The translations under genes and the position numbers were made by a program. Under the pieces are notes generated by a model that was not told the origin of the DNA, ran no database searches, and saw only the letters and a list, made by a program, of their open reading frames with translations. A DNA stretch of 64,000 bases from UBA2357 sp041916775 (GTDB lineage Bacteria > Pseudomonadota > Gammaproteobacteria > Burkholderiales > Rhodocyclaceae): contig JAYRYZ010000003.1 in the NCBI GenBank assembly GCA_041916775.1, forward strand, positions 62,001 through 126,000, written 5' to 3'. Positions 1 through 8,904 of this stretch are shown here, piece after piece. Every line of letters begins with the position of its first letter. Positions within the stretch are counted from its first letter, which is position 1.

Positions 1-11
1 GCGGTTTGACC

Positions 12-794
12 ATGCATGATCGACAGGCGCCGGTGGTGTTCATCACCGGCGCATCCAGCGGCCTTGGGCGTGCGCTCGCGCAACACTATGCGGCGCGCGG
101 CGCGCGGCTGGCGCTGGTTTCACGCAAGCTCTCGGCGCTGGTGGCATTGGAGGCCGAGCTGCCTGGCCAGCATCTGGTGCTCCCGGTGGATGTTGCCAAT
201 CCGGCGGCGATGGCCGATGCGGCCGCGCTGTGCGTACAGCGGCTCGGACTCCCCGATGTGGTGATCGCCAATGCGGGGGTGTCGGTGGGAACGCTCACCG
301 AGGAAGCCGAGGATTTCGCCGCCTTCGAGCGGGTGCTGCGCACCAACGTGCTGGGCATGGTCGCAACCTTCCAGCCCTTTGCAGCCGCGATGCGCGCGCG
401 CGGCAGCGGTCGGCTGGTGGGCATCGCGTCGGTTGCGGGAATCCGCGGCCTGCCTGGCGCAGGAGCCTACAGTGCCTCGAAGTCCGCTGCGATCACCTAT
501 CTCGAGAGCCTGCGCGTGGAGCTTCATGGTTCCGGCGTGCGGGTGGTGACGGTTGCGCCGGGTTACATCGCCACGCCGATGACGGCGGTCAATGACTATC
601 CCATGCCTTTCATGTTGCCTGCCGTCGAGGCTGCACGCCGCATCGCGCGCGTCATCGATGCCGGACGCGCGTATGCCGTCGTGCCCTGGCAGATGGCGGT
701 GGTGGCGAGGGTGCTGCGCGTTCTGCCGCGCAGCCTCTTCGACGTCCTTTTTGCGGCGGCCGGGCGCAAGCCGCGGGGCTTGAAGCTCGATTGA
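12..794 (+). CDS. SDR-family NAD(P)-dependent oxidoreductase
   Basis: A 260-residue classical short-chain dehydrogenase/reductase, cytosolic, expected to oxidise or reduce a hydroxyl/keto substrate with NAD(P). The cofactor motif TGASSGLG lies near residues 12-19, the structural NAG motif near residue 85, and the catalytic Ser with YSASK near residues 140-157. The substrate cannot be told from the sequence. An ATG at 12 is used; a TTG at 6 is in frame, and no in-frame stop is visible before the window edge, so the true start could lie upstream. The gene ends 5 bases before a stem-loop and is probably separate from the PilZ gene that follows. Confidence 0.85.
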   Translation: MHDRQAPVVFITGASSGLGRALAQHYAARGARLALVSRKLSALVALEAELPGQHLVLPVDVANPAAMADAAALCVQRLGLPDVVIANAGVSVGTLTEEAEDFAAFERVLRTNVLGMVATFQPFAAAMRARGSGRLVGIASVAGIRGLPGAGAYSASKSAAITYLESLRVELHGSGVRVVTVAPGYIATPMTAVNDYPMPFMLPAVEAARRIARVIDAGRAYAVVPWQMAVVARVLRVLPRSLFDVLFAAAGRKPRGLKLD

Positions 795-799
795 AATAA

Positions 800-829
800 G
801 AGCGTGACATGTTCGCTTGCGTCACGCTC
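800..829. other. Perfect 9-bp inverted repeat after the SDR gene
   Basis: GAGCGTGAC (800-808) and GTCACGCTC (821-829) are perfect reverse complements around a 12-base loop, starting 5 bases after the SDR stop. No T-run follows, so it is either a non-canonical terminator or an operator for the PilZ-yfiR-yfiN-yfiB operon. Seen directly; function is inferred. Confidence 0.5.
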
Positions 830-884
830 GCGGGCTCCTGCAACATCGCGATCATCGACTTTATTCAGGTGGGGGATGTGCTCC

Positions 885-1295
885 ATGCAACAGGATCTTG
901 CGCCTTCCGAGCGTCGTAGTCGGCAGCGTTTCGTGGCCCGGCGACGCGGTGAATACTGCTTCTGGGTCACGCTCTCGGGAGAGCGCCTGCCGCTGCAGGA
1001 TCTGTCGCTGGACGGGTTCGGCGTCGATGCGACGCTGCCGTTCGAGGTCGATATGCGCTTCTCCTTCATGATGACGCGCGCCGGCGTGCCGGACCGCATC
1101 GAGGGCGTCGCAAAGGTGGCGAACCGTGTCTGCTCCGCGGGCGCCGTCCTCACGGGCTTCGTGTTCGAGACCTTCGAAGCCGACGGCAAGGTCCGTCTGG
1201 AGGAGTGGCTGGCAGCGCATGTGCTTGCCAGTGCCACGGTGCCGATCACCGAGCGCGATGCGACAGCGATTGTCTCCGGTCCGTCGCTGGTCTGA
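885..1295 (+). CDS. PilZ-domain protein (putative c-di-GMP receptor)
   Basis: A 136-residue single-domain protein. The N-terminal RQRFVARR stretch supplies the PilZ RxxxR arginines, and DLSLDGFGV about 30 residues later is the D/NxSxxG motif; together they form the c-di-GMP binding signature. There is no signal peptide, so it is cytosolic. It stands immediately upstream of a yfiR-yfiN-yfiB-like set whose product YfiN is a diguanylate cyclase, so it could be a local receptor for that enzyme. The start is either ATG 885 or ATG 876; an AGGTGG stretch at 867-872 fits 885 better. The C-terminal 25 residues are unremarkable. Confidence 0.75.
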   Translation: MQQDLAPSERRSRQRFVARRRGEYCFWVTLSGERLPLQDLSLDGFGVDATLPFEVDMRFSFMMTRAGVPDRIEGVAKVANRVCSAGAVLTGFVFETFEADGKVRLEEWLAAHVLASATVPITERDATAIVSGPSLV

Positions 1296-1311
1296 GGCCT
1301 CGGGCCCGGTC

Positions 1312-1866
1312 GTGGCATCTGCGCGACGCCGCGTGTTCCGTATTCTGCGTGCGCTGGGCTGTGCGGGCGTCATCGCGCTGGCATTGCCTGCATCTCCGGC
1401 ACTGGCCGGCGATGCAGGCCGCGCCGTGGTGGGTGACGTGGTGAAGGGCATCATCGGGTACACGCGCTGGTCGGTTGCGCCGAACCCGCTGCGCTTTTGC
1501 TTTGTCGGCGAGGTGTCACGGGCGCTCGAGATCGAGCAGGCGGTGACCACGCTCGCGTCGCCCGGCAGCATCGTCTTTTCGCGGCGCGCGGTAGAGGATG
1601 CATCGCTTGCCGGTTGCGACGTCGCCTATGTCGTGGCGCTCGGCTTGCTCGCGGGCTCCCGAGAGGCGCTGGCGCTCTCCGCCCCCGGCGTGTTGACGAT
1701 TGGCGAGGGCGAGGCCATGTGCAGCCTCGGCACCACCTTCTGCCTGATGGAGGACGCCGGCGAGGCGGGCTTTGCCACCAACCTCGACGCCATCGCGCGC
1801 AGCGGGCTGAAGGTCAATCCGCGCGTCCTCAAGCTCTCGCAGCAACTGCGGAGCGGGCGGCCATGA
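1312..1866 (+). CDS. yfiR: YfiR-like periplasmic protein (DUF4154 family)
   Basis: About 184 residues, with an N-terminal signal peptide (hydrophobic core CAGVIALALPASPALA ending in an AxA site) and a periplasmic domain of the YfiR/DUF4154 type, including the CDVAYVV, LTIGEG and Cys-rich CSLGTTFC stretches. In Pseudomonas, YfiR binds and represses the membrane diguanylate cyclase YfiN and is itself relieved by redox or envelope stress through YfiB. Its stop overlaps the next start (ATGA at 1863-1866), as expected for translational coupling. The start is uncertain: GTG 1312 or GTG 1333 both keep the signal peptide. The three-gene order yfiR-yfiN-yfiB supports the assignment more than sequence identity alone. 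Confidence 0.75.
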   Translation: MASARRRVFRILRALGCAGVIALALPASPALAGDAGRAVVGDVVKGIIGYTRWSVAPNPLRFCFVGEVSRALEIEQAVTTLASPGSIVFSRRAVEDASLAGCDVAYVVALGLLAGSREALALSAPGVLTIGEGEAMCSLGTTFCLMEDAGEAGFATNLDAIARSGLKVNPRVLKLSQQLRSGRP

Positions 1867-3254
1867 CGCAGCAGCGCCAGTCGCTCCGTCAGGCGCTCCA
1901 GCGCGCCAGCCTCAAGGCGGTGGCGCTGTCCGTGCTGACCGCCGTGGTGATGCTGAGCATCGTGACCTTCATCAGCCTGCGCACCCAGGTGAATCACTCC
2001 CTGCAGTTGATTGGTCGCACCATCGCCTATTCGGTCGAGCCGGCCGTGGCCTTCCGTGACCGTGAGGCGGCCGGCGAGATTCTCGAACGTATCGCACTTG
2101 ACGAGAGGCTGATCGAGGTGCGCATCGTCACGACCGATGGCGCCGAGTTCGTGCGTTTCACGCGTGATGCCGGTGGCGCCATCGAGTCCATCGGCGAGGC
2201 ATTCGGGCGGGTGGTGTTTGCCGAGCAGACGCACGCGGAGATCCTCTCGGAAGGCACCCGGCTGGGCCTGGTGAGCTTGCGCAGTGATGGCAGCGTGTTT
2301 GCGACCTTCTTCTTCAAGCTGTTCGGCAGCATCATTGCCGGCCTCATGCTGGCGGCGCTTGCGAGCGCAGTCTTCTCGCGCCTTGCGGCGTCGCGCATCG
2401 TGGAGAAGCTCGATGCTCTCGCGGCGATCACCCATCGTGTTCGCATCGAACGGGACTACGGCGTGCGCGTCCCGCCGTTCGCGTTGTCCGAGTTCGACGA
2501 GCTGGGCAAGGACGTCAATGCCCTGCTTGGCGAGATCGAAAGCCGCAACGCGGAGTTGCTGGCGCGGGGAGAGCGGCTGGAGCAGGCCAATGCCTCGCTG
2601 TCGCACATCGCGCTGCATGACGGCTTGACCGGGCTGCCGAACCGACTGCACTTCAACGACCGTCTCTCTGCGGTGCGCGCCGAGGCGATCGCGGCGGGAC
2701 GCAAGGTCGGGTTGCTGTACTTGGACAGCGACGGCTTCAAGGCGGTCAATGACAACCATGGCCATGCCGGCGGCGACGCCTTGCTGGTCGCGCTGGCACA
2801 ACGCCTCAAGGCTTCGGTGCGGGACACCGATCTGGTCGCGCGACTCGGGGGAGACGAGTTCGCCGTGATCCTCCATCCCCTGGCCGGGGCCGACGAAGCG
2901 GAGCGGATTGCCCGGGACATTCTCGCGAACGTCATCAAGCCGGTGGTGCTGCCGTCGGGTGAGTCAGTGACGCCGGGCATGAGCATCGGCATCGCAGTGT
3001 TCCCCGACCATGGGTATGCCGCCGAAGATCTCGTGCGCGCGGCCGACCATGCGATGTATGTGGCGAAGTCTGCCGGCAAGGGCGTGTTTCGGGTGTTCGA
3101 TCCGGCCGGTGTGCCAACCCGTTCCGACCTGCGCACGCGCGCCACCGACCATGGGCGAGTGACGCTCACGCGTCGCGCCACCGATGCAAGGTCGGAAACG
3201 GTGGATGCCGGTGCCCCGCTGAATGACAGAAACACGTTGGAGAACAGTCAATGA
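1863..3254 (+). CDS. yfiN: Membrane diguanylate cyclase, YfiN/TpbB-like
   Basis: 463 residues that make cyclic di-GMP from two GTP at the inner membrane. TM1 is at about 17-40, a periplasmic CHASE8-like sensor at about 41-148, and TM2 at about 149-172. A HAMP-like segment follows, then a coiled coil around 220-250 and a GGDEF domain from about 250. The catalytic GGDEF motif is intact at 329-333, and an RxxD product-inhibition site sits five residues before it (320-323), so the enzyme is predicted active and feedback-controlled. ATG 1863 overlaps the yfiR stop, and the gene's own stop overlaps yfiB (ATGA at 3251-3254). The C-terminal tail of about 50 residues is Arg/Thr-rich and probably unstructured. 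Confidence 0.9.
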   Translation: MTQQRQSLRQALQRASLKAVALSVLTAVVMLSIVTFISLRTQVNHSLQLIGRTIAYSVEPAVAFRDREAAGEILERIALDERLIEVRIVTTDGAEFVRFTRDAGGAIESIGEAFGRVVFAEQTHAEILSEGTRLGLVSLRSDGSVFATFFFKLFGSIIAGLMLAALASAVFSRLAASRIVEKLDALAAITHRVRIERDYGVRVPPFALSEFDELGKDVNALLGEIESRNAELLARGERLEQANASLSHIALHDGLTGLPNRLHFNDRLSAVRAEAIAAGRKVGLLYLDSDGFKAVNDNHGHAGGDALLVALAQRLKASVRDTDLVARLGGDEFAVILHPLAGADEAERIARDILANVIKPVVLPSGESVTPGMSIGIAVFPDHGYAAEDLVRAADHAMYVAKSAGKGVFRVFDPAGVPTRSDLRTRATDHGRVTLTRRATDARSETVDAGAPLNDRNTLENSQ

Positions 3255-3769
3255 GTTCGTCCGCCTCCTTCCGCTTGGTGATGCGCTGGATGTTTGCCAC
3301 CCTCGTCACGGCCTTCCTCGCGGCCTGCAGTACGACGCCCGACAAGAGCACATCCGGCCTCCGGCCGGAGCAGGAGGCCGCATTGCGCGCGGCCGGGTTC
3401 GTCCAGGCGGACGACGGGTCGGACTGGACGCTTGCGTTGGGCGGGCAGATTCTCTTCCAGACGGCCGAAGACCGGCTCAATCAGAGCGAGCATGAAACCA
3501 TAGTGCGGCTCGCACGCACGCTCTCCGATGTCGGCATCGACGCGATGACGATCGAGGGGCACACCGACGACACCGGCCCTGAGGCGTTCAACCAGGCGTT
3601 GTCCGAGAGACGCGCCGCGGCTGTGGCACGTGCAATCCATGCGGTAGGTATTCCCTACGAGAACCTGGTGCAACGCGGCTTCGGCAGTAGCCGACCGATA
3701 GCGGACAATGCGCGTCGCGAAGGCCGCGCGCACAATCGTCGCGTGACGATCATCGTGCCCGCGCGCTGA
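3251..3769 (+). CDS. yfiB: OmpA-domain lipoprotein, YfiB-like
   Basis: 172 residues. A lipoprotein signal peptide ends in the lipobox LAAC (Cys near residue 25). A C-terminal OmpA/MotB peptidoglycan-binding domain follows, with IEGHTDDTG and the LSERRAAAV ... RGFGSSRPIADN block near its end. It should be anchored in the outer membrane and bind peptidoglycan. In the known YfiBNR system the equivalent lipoprotein sequesters YfiR and so releases YfiN. It is the last gene of the operon, overlapping yfiN by 4 bases. Confidence 0.85.
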   Translation: MSSSASFRLVMRWMFATLVTAFLAACSTTPDKSTSGLRPEQEAALRAAGFVQADDGSDWTLALGGQILFQTAEDRLNQSEHETIVRLARTLSDVGIDAMTIEGHTDDTGPEAFNQALSERRAAAVARAIHAVGIPYENLVQRGFGSSRPIADNARREGRAHNRRVTIIVPAR

Positions 3770-3793
3770 CAGGATGGTCCGGAGGTCGCGAGT

Positions 3794-3852
3794 TAGGGAA
3801 AACCCTGCTAGGGAAAACCTTGCTGTCGATCGCAATGGGGCTCGGGTAGTCT
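3794..3852 (+). promoter_or_regulatory. Candidate activator sites and -10 upstream of gdh
   Basis: A 15-base unit, TAGGGAAAACCYTGC, occurs twice in tandem (3794-3808 and 3809-3823). The core GGGAAAACCC/T is at 3796-3805 and 3811-3820. A weak -10-like TAGTCT lies at 3847-3852, 26 bases after the second core, with no recognisable -35. The same core-to-minus-10 distance occurs upstream of the TAXI-TRAP operon and of ggt. Motifs are seen; the shared activator is inferred. Confidence 0.5.
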
Positions 3853-3953
3853 GATTGGATACGCCGGATCGCCCTTGATCCGACAGACAACAAACGCCCG
3901 GCCGCACCACACTTGCCACATCCTCTCCCGCGGCGGGCAAGAGGACGCAGCCC

Positions 3954-6900
3954 ATGAACAGCACGCAGGATTCCCTCGGCCCGCAGATCGACGCGGTCCA
4001 CGACATGATCATGAACCGCCTCGCTGCCGATCAGGCGGGGCTGGTCGCACGCTTCGCGCGCGAGTATTTCCGTCGCGTCGATCCGGACGACATCAGCGGC
4101 CGCTCTGTCCCGGACCTGTACGGCGCGGTGCTCAGCCACTGGCACTTCGCAAGCCGCCATCCGGGCGGTGCGCGGGTGCGGGTATACAACCCCAGGCTGG
4201 AAGAACACGGGTGGGAGTCCACCCACACGATCATCGAGATCGTCAACGATGACATGCCCTTCCTGGTTGACTCGGTCACCATGGAGGTCAACCGCCTCGG
4301 CCTCACGCTGCACCTCATCATCCACCCGGTGCTGCATATCGCGCGCGACGCGCAGGGGGTGCTGAGCGCAATCCACACAACCGCAGGTGACGGCGAAGGC
4401 GACGACGATCCGGACGGCAGGCTCGAGTCCATCATGCACCTCGAGGTCGACAGGCGTACCGAGCGCGCCGACCTGGATGCGCTGCAACAGGGGCTGGAAC
4501 GTGTGCTCGCCGATGTGCGCGCGACGGTGGCTGACTGGCCGTTGATGCGCGAGCGGCTCGCGGAGATCATCGAGGGCGCGGCGGCCGACGTTCCGGTGCT
4601 GAATGCCGACGACGTCGTCGAGGCGCGCGCCTTCCTGCAGTGGCTTGCCGATGACAACTGTGTGCTGCTCGGCGCCCGCGACTACGATCTGGTAAGTGCT
4701 GACGACGGGCACGAGCTGCGTGTACGCGCGGGTTCCGGTCTCGGACTCCTGCGCGAGACGGGCGAGGAGTCGCGCTCGCGCTCGTTCGCTGCGCTGCCGC
4801 CGCAATTGCGCGCGCAGGCGGCGTTGCCCATCCTGCTCACTGTCACCAAGTCGAACACGCGCTCCACCGTGCATCGGAGGGGCTACCTGGACCACTTCAG
4901 CGTGAAGGTGTTCGATGCAGAGGGCCGCGTCTGCGGCGAGCGGCGCATCATCGGCCTGCTTGCGTCCACTGCCTACGGCACCAGTCCGAGACAGATCCCG
5001 GTGCTGCGCCGCAAGGTCGAGCAGGTGATCGCGCGGGCCGGCTTCCTGCCGGGCAGTCACGCCGCCAAGGCGCTGCTGACCATCCTCGAGCGCTACCCGC
5101 GCGAGGAGTTGTTCCAGATCGAGGTGGACGAACTCTACCAGCACGCGATGGGCATCCTGCGGCTCGGCGAGCGACAGCGCACGCGTTTGTTCGTGCGCTG
5201 CGATCCTTTCGCACGTTTCGTCTCGTGCCTGATCTTCGTCCCGCGCGAAAACTACAACACCGAGCAGCGCGAGCGCATGCAGGCGGTGTTGATGAAGGCC
5301 TTCAACGGCAGCTCGGCCGAGTTCGACGTGCATTTTTCCGAATCTGCGCTGGCGCGCATCCACATCATCGTGCGCACGCCGGATCCGCTGATCCCGGCGT
5401 TCGACGTGCGCGAGCTGGAGCAGCGCCTGGTGCGTGCCGCACGCCGCTGGGAAGACGAATTGCAACAGGCGTTGCTGGAGCACTGCGGCGAGGAGCGCGG
5501 CATGGCGCTGCTCCGCCGCTATGGCCAGGCGTTTCCGGCAGGTTATCGCGAGAACTACCCGGCACGGGTCGCGGTATTCGACATCGAGCAGATCGAGACG
5601 CTGGCTGATCCCGCAAGCCTGGCGATGAGCCTGTATGTGCCGCTCGAGGCCTCCGCGGGACGGATGAACTTCAAGATTTACAGCGCCCAACCCATACCGC
5701 TGTCTGCCAGCCTGCCGATGCTGGAGCGCATGGGCGTGCGCGTCGTGGACGAGCAGTCCGCCGAGCTGGAGCGGCAGGACGGAAGTCTGGTGTGGATTCA
5801 CGACTTCGGTCTCACCTATGGCGGTGCCGGCGAGCTCGATATCGAGCGCCTGCGGCCGCTGTTCCAGGAGGCCTTCCTGCGTGCCTGGCGAGGCGAGATC
5901 GAGAACGACGAGTTCAACCGTCTCACCCTGCGCGCGGGGCTGGGCTGGCGCGAGGTGAGCGTGCTGCGTGCCTACGCGAAGCACATGAAACAGGCTGCCT
6001 TCACCTTCAGCCAGGCCTACATGGAGCAGACCCTGGCGGCGCATCCGGCCCTCGCGCGCAAGCTGGTCGAGCTCTTCCTCGCGCGCTTCGATCCCGGCGC
6101 AGGGGAAGGCCGGGACGTGCGTTGTGCGACGCTCGTCGGCGAGATCGAGGCAGCACTCAACAGCGTCGCCAACCTCGATGAGGACCGCATCCTGCGCCAG
6201 TTCCTCGCGGTGATCCAGGCCACGCTGCGCACCAATTACTTCCAGCGCGGCGCCGACGGCGGCTTCAAGCCCTACCTGTCGTTCAAGTTCAATCCGGCGC
6301 AGATCCCCAACTTGCCGCAGCCGCGGCCGATGTTCGAGATCTTCGTCTATTCCCCGCGCGTCGAGGGTGTGCATCTGCGCGGTGGCAAGGTCGCACGTGG
6401 CGGGCTGCGCTGGTCGGACCGGATGGAGGATTTCCGCACTGAGGTGCTCGGGCTGGTGAAGGCACAGATCGTCAAGAATGCGGTGATCGTCCCGGTGGGC
6501 TCCAAGGGTGGCTTCGTCGTCAAGAACCCGCCCCAGGGCGGCGACCGCGAGGCGGTGCTGGCCGAGGGGGTGGCCTGCTACAAGACCTTCCTATCGGGTC
6601 TGCTCGATCTCACCGACAACCTCGTGCAGGGCCAGGTGGTGCCGCCTGCGGACGTGGTGCGCCACGACGAGGACGACCCCTACCTGGTCGTCGCTGCCGA
6701 CAAGGGCACGGCGAGCTTCTCAGATCATGCCAATGCGGTGGCCCAGGCCTATGGCTTCTGGCTGGGTGACGCTTTTGCGTCGGGCGGATCGGTCGGTTAC
6801 GACCACAAGAAGATGGGTATCACCGCGCGCGGCGCGTGGGAATCGGTCAAGCGCCACTTCCGCGAGCTCGGCCGCGACATTCAGAGTGAGCCCTTCAGCG

Positions 6901-8786
6901 TGGTCGGGGTCGGCGACATGTCGGGCGACGTGTTCGGCAACGGCATGCTGCTGTCTAAGCAGATCCGACTGATCGCGGCCTTCGACCACCGCCACATCTT
7001 CATCGACCCGAATCCGGATCCGGCCGTGTCGTGGGACGAACGTGCCCGCCTCTTCGCGCTGCCGCGCTCGTCCTGGGACGACTACGACAAGGCGCTGATC
7101 TCGGCCGGCGGCGGGGTGTTCGCGCGCAGTGCCAAGTCCATCCGCTTGTCTCCCGAGGCGCGCGCGGCGCTCTCGATCGAGGCGGAGGTCATGTCGCCTG
7201 CGGAGCTCATGCGGGCGATCCTCACCGCGCCGGTGGATCTGCTCTACAACGGTGGCATCGGGACGTATGTGAAGGCGGGCAGCGAGACCGATGCCTCGGT
7301 GGGCGATCGCGCCAACGACGCGATCCGCATCAATGGTGCGGACCTGCGTGCGCTGGTGGTGGGCGAGGGTGGCAACCTCGGCATGACCCAGCTCGGACGC
7401 ATCGAGTATGCGCTGAAGGGGGGGCGGATCAACACCGACGCGATCGACAACTCGGGCGGGGTGGACTGCTCCGACCACGAGGTGAACATCAAGATTCTCC
7501 TCAATGGCGTGATCGCGGAGGGCGAGCTGACCGAGAAGCAGCGCAACAAGCTCCTCGCCGACATGACCGACGAGGTCGCCCATCTGGTCCTGCGCGACAA
7601 CTACGCGCAGTCGCAGATCCTTTCCGTGACGCGCTCGCGCGGGGTGGCGCTGCTCGACGAGCAGGCGGAGTTCATCCGCCGCCTGAGCTATGCCGGCAAG
7701 CTCAACCGCCGGCTCGAGTTCCTGCCCAATGACGAGGAGATCGCCGAGCGACGCCAGGCACAGACCGGGCTGACGCAGCCGGAACTGGCGGTGCTGCTCG
7801 CGTACAGCAAGATCGAGCTGTACGACGATGTGCTCGCCTCGGATGTGCCTGAGGACCCCTACATCTCGACCGCGTTGATGCGCTATTTCCCGGTGCCGCT
7901 GCGCGAGCGCTTCGCCGCCCAGATCGCGCGGCACCCGCTGAAGCGCGAGATCATCGCCACGCATGTGGTGAACAGCATGATCAACCGTGTCGGCCCGACC
8001 TTCGTCAGCCGGCTCCAGGCGGAGCTGGGCGCGAGCAGCGCCGACATCGTGCGCGCCTACATGGCGACCCGCGAGGTGTTCGGGCTGGTGCCGGTGTGGA
8101 GCGCGATCGAGGCCCTGGACAATGCGGTGCCGGACGCGGTGCAGAAGGAGATGCTCCTCGACACCATGCGCCTGGTGCAGCGCGGCACGACATGGTTCCT
8201 GCGCAGCCGCGCCTGGCTTGCCGATCTGCAGGCCACGCTCGCGCACTTCTCGCCCGGCGTAGCGCGGCTCGCGGATGGGCTGGCCGGTCTGGTCACGCCG
8301 GCCTACCTGAGCGTACTCGAAGGGGTGCGCGGCGGCTACGAGGCGAAAGGCGTGCCGGCCGAGCTGGCGGCGCGCATTGCTGCGCTCGATGAGCTCTATT
8401 CCGCGCTCGACCTGGTCGAGGTTGCCGTGGAGACGGGATACGAGGAGGCGCAGGTGGGCGCGGTGTATTTCAGCATCGGTGGAGAGTTGGACCTGCACTG
8501 GCTGGGCGACCAGATCGGATTGCTGCCGGCGGATTCACGCTGGCAGTCGCTCGCACGCAGCGCGCTGCGTGTCGATCTGTCCGGCCAGGCGCGTGAGCTC
8601 GCCGCCGGTGCGCTGCAGCGCGCGGGCAAGGGCGCCGAGATCGAAACCGTGCTGAACGACTGGCGTGTTCGGCATGCCTCCGACCTCGATCGCTATCGTC
8701 ATCTGCTGGCCGACGTGAAGACTGCATCGAGCACAGACATGGCGATGGTGTCTGTGCTGTTGCGGGCGCTGCGCGCGATCCGCTAG
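3954..8786 (+). CDS. gdhB: NAD-specific glutamate dehydrogenase, large (about 180 kDa) class
   Basis: 1610 residues, the usual length of the large bacterial NAD-GDH family, which deaminates glutamate to 2-oxoglutarate and ammonia in catabolism. The long N-terminal part (about 1-700) carries the ACT-like and regulatory segments. The catalytic part begins around residue 800 with GGLRWSDR, followed by VPVGSKGGFV, which holds the conserved lysines. The Rossmann part carries VVGVGDMSGDVFGN and VVGEGGNLG. A C-terminal helical domain follows. The gene is monocistronic: its upstream region has tandem GGGAAAACC motifs and a strong terminator follows. Nearby ggt and a TAXI-TRAP importer suggest a role in living on glutamate or its peptides. 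Confidence 0.95.
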   Translation: MNSTQDSLGPQIDAVHDMIMNRLAADQAGLVARFAREYFRRVDPDDISGRSVPDLYGAVLSHWHFASRHPGGARVRVYNPRLEEHGWESTHTIIEIVNDDMPFLVDSVTMEVNRLGLTLHLIIHPVLHIARDAQGVLSAIHTTAGDGEGDDDPDGRLESIMHLEVDRRTERADLDALQQGLERVLADVRATVADWPLMRERLAEIIEGAAADVPVLNADDVVEARAFLQWLADDNCVLLGARDYDLVSADDGHELRVRAGSGLGLLRETGEESRSRSFAALPPQLRAQAALPILLTVTKSNTRSTVHRRGYLDHFSVKVFDAEGRVCGERRIIGLLASTAYGTSPRQIPVLRRKVEQVIARAGFLPGSHAAKALLTILERYPREELFQIEVDELYQHAMGILRLGERQRTRLFVRCDPFARFVSCLIFVPRENYNTEQRERMQAVLMKAFNGSSAEFDVHFSESALARIHIIVRTPDPLIPAFDVRELEQRLVRAARRWEDELQQALLEHCGEERGMALLRRYGQAFPAGYRENYPARVAVFDIEQIETLADPASLAMSLYVPLEASAGRMNFKIYSAQPIPLSASLPMLERMGVRVVDEQSAELERQDGSLVWIHDFGLTYGGAGELDIERLRPLFQEAFLRAWRGEIENDEFNRLTLRAGLGWREVSVLRAYAKHMKQAAFTFSQAYMEQTLAAHPALARKLVELFLARFDPGAGEGRDVRCATLVGEIEAALNSVANLDEDRILRQFLAVIQATLRTNYFQRGADGGFKPYLSFKFNPAQIPNLPQPRPMFEIFVYSPRVEGVHLRGGKVARGGLRWSDRMEDFRTEVLGLVKAQIVKNAVIVPVGSKGGFVVKNPPQGGDREAVLAEGVACYKTFLSGLLDLTDNLVQGQVVPPADVVRHDEDDPYLVVAADKGTASFSDHANAVAQAYGFWLGDAFASGGSVGYDHKKMGITARGAWESVKRHFRELGRDIQSEPFSVVGVGDMSGDVFGNGMLLSKQIRLIAAFDHRHIFIDPNPDPAVSWDERARLFALPRSSWDDYDKALISAGGGVFARSAKSIRLSPEARAALSIEAEVMSPAELMRAILTAPVDLLYNGGIGTYVKAGSETDASVGDRANDAIRINGADLRALVVGEGGNLGMTQLGRIEYALKGGRINTDAIDNSGGVDCSDHEVNIKILLNGVIAEGELTEKQRNKLLADMTDEVAHLVLRDNYAQSQILSVTRSRGVALLDEQAEFIRRLSYAGKLNRRLEFLPNDEEIAERRQAQTGLTQPELAVLLAYSKIELYDDVLASDVPEDPYISTALMRYFPVPLRERFAAQIARHPLKREIIATHVVNSMINRVGPTFVSRLQAELGASSADIVRAYMATREVFGLVPVWSAIEALDNAVPDAVQKEMLLDTMRLVQRGTTWFLRSRAWLADLQATLAHFSPGVARLADGLAGLVTPAYLSVLEGVRGGYEAKGVPAELAARIAALDELYSALDLVEVAVETGYEEAQVGAVYFSIGGELDLHWLGDQIGLLPADSRWQSLARSALRVDLSGQARELAAGALQRAGKGAEIETVLNDWRVRHASDLDRYRHLLADVKTASSTDMAMVSVLLRALRAIR

Positions 8787-8857
8787 GCGGTGAGTCCGCC
8801 GCCTGGAGAGGCGGCGGATGTTCCTGCGGCCCTTGGAGATGATCGGTCGTGCCCAAG

Positions 8858-8883
8858 AAAAATGCGCCTTGCGGCGCATTTTT
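8858..8883. terminator. Bidirectional Rho-independent terminator between gdh and the TRAP gene
   Basis: AAAAATGCGCC (8858-8868) and GGCGCATTTTT (8873-8883) form a perfect 11-bp stem with the loop TTGC. The A-run and T-run make it functional on both strands. It lies between two convergent genes, 72 bases after the gdh stop and 22 bases after the TRAP permease stop. Confidence 0.9.
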
Positions 8884-8904
8884 CATTATCCATTCCGATT
8901 TCGC

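Noticed and set aside
3750..6374. An 874-codon open frame antisense to gdh
   Set aside because: High-GC codon bias leaves long open antisense frames. The translation is rich in His/Arg/Leu/Ala with no domain, and the plus strand encodes an unmistakable glutamate dehydrogenase.
6720..8498. A second long antisense frame under gdh (592 codons)
   Set aside because: Same reason; low-complexity, Arg/His-rich translation without a recognisable fold or ribosome site.
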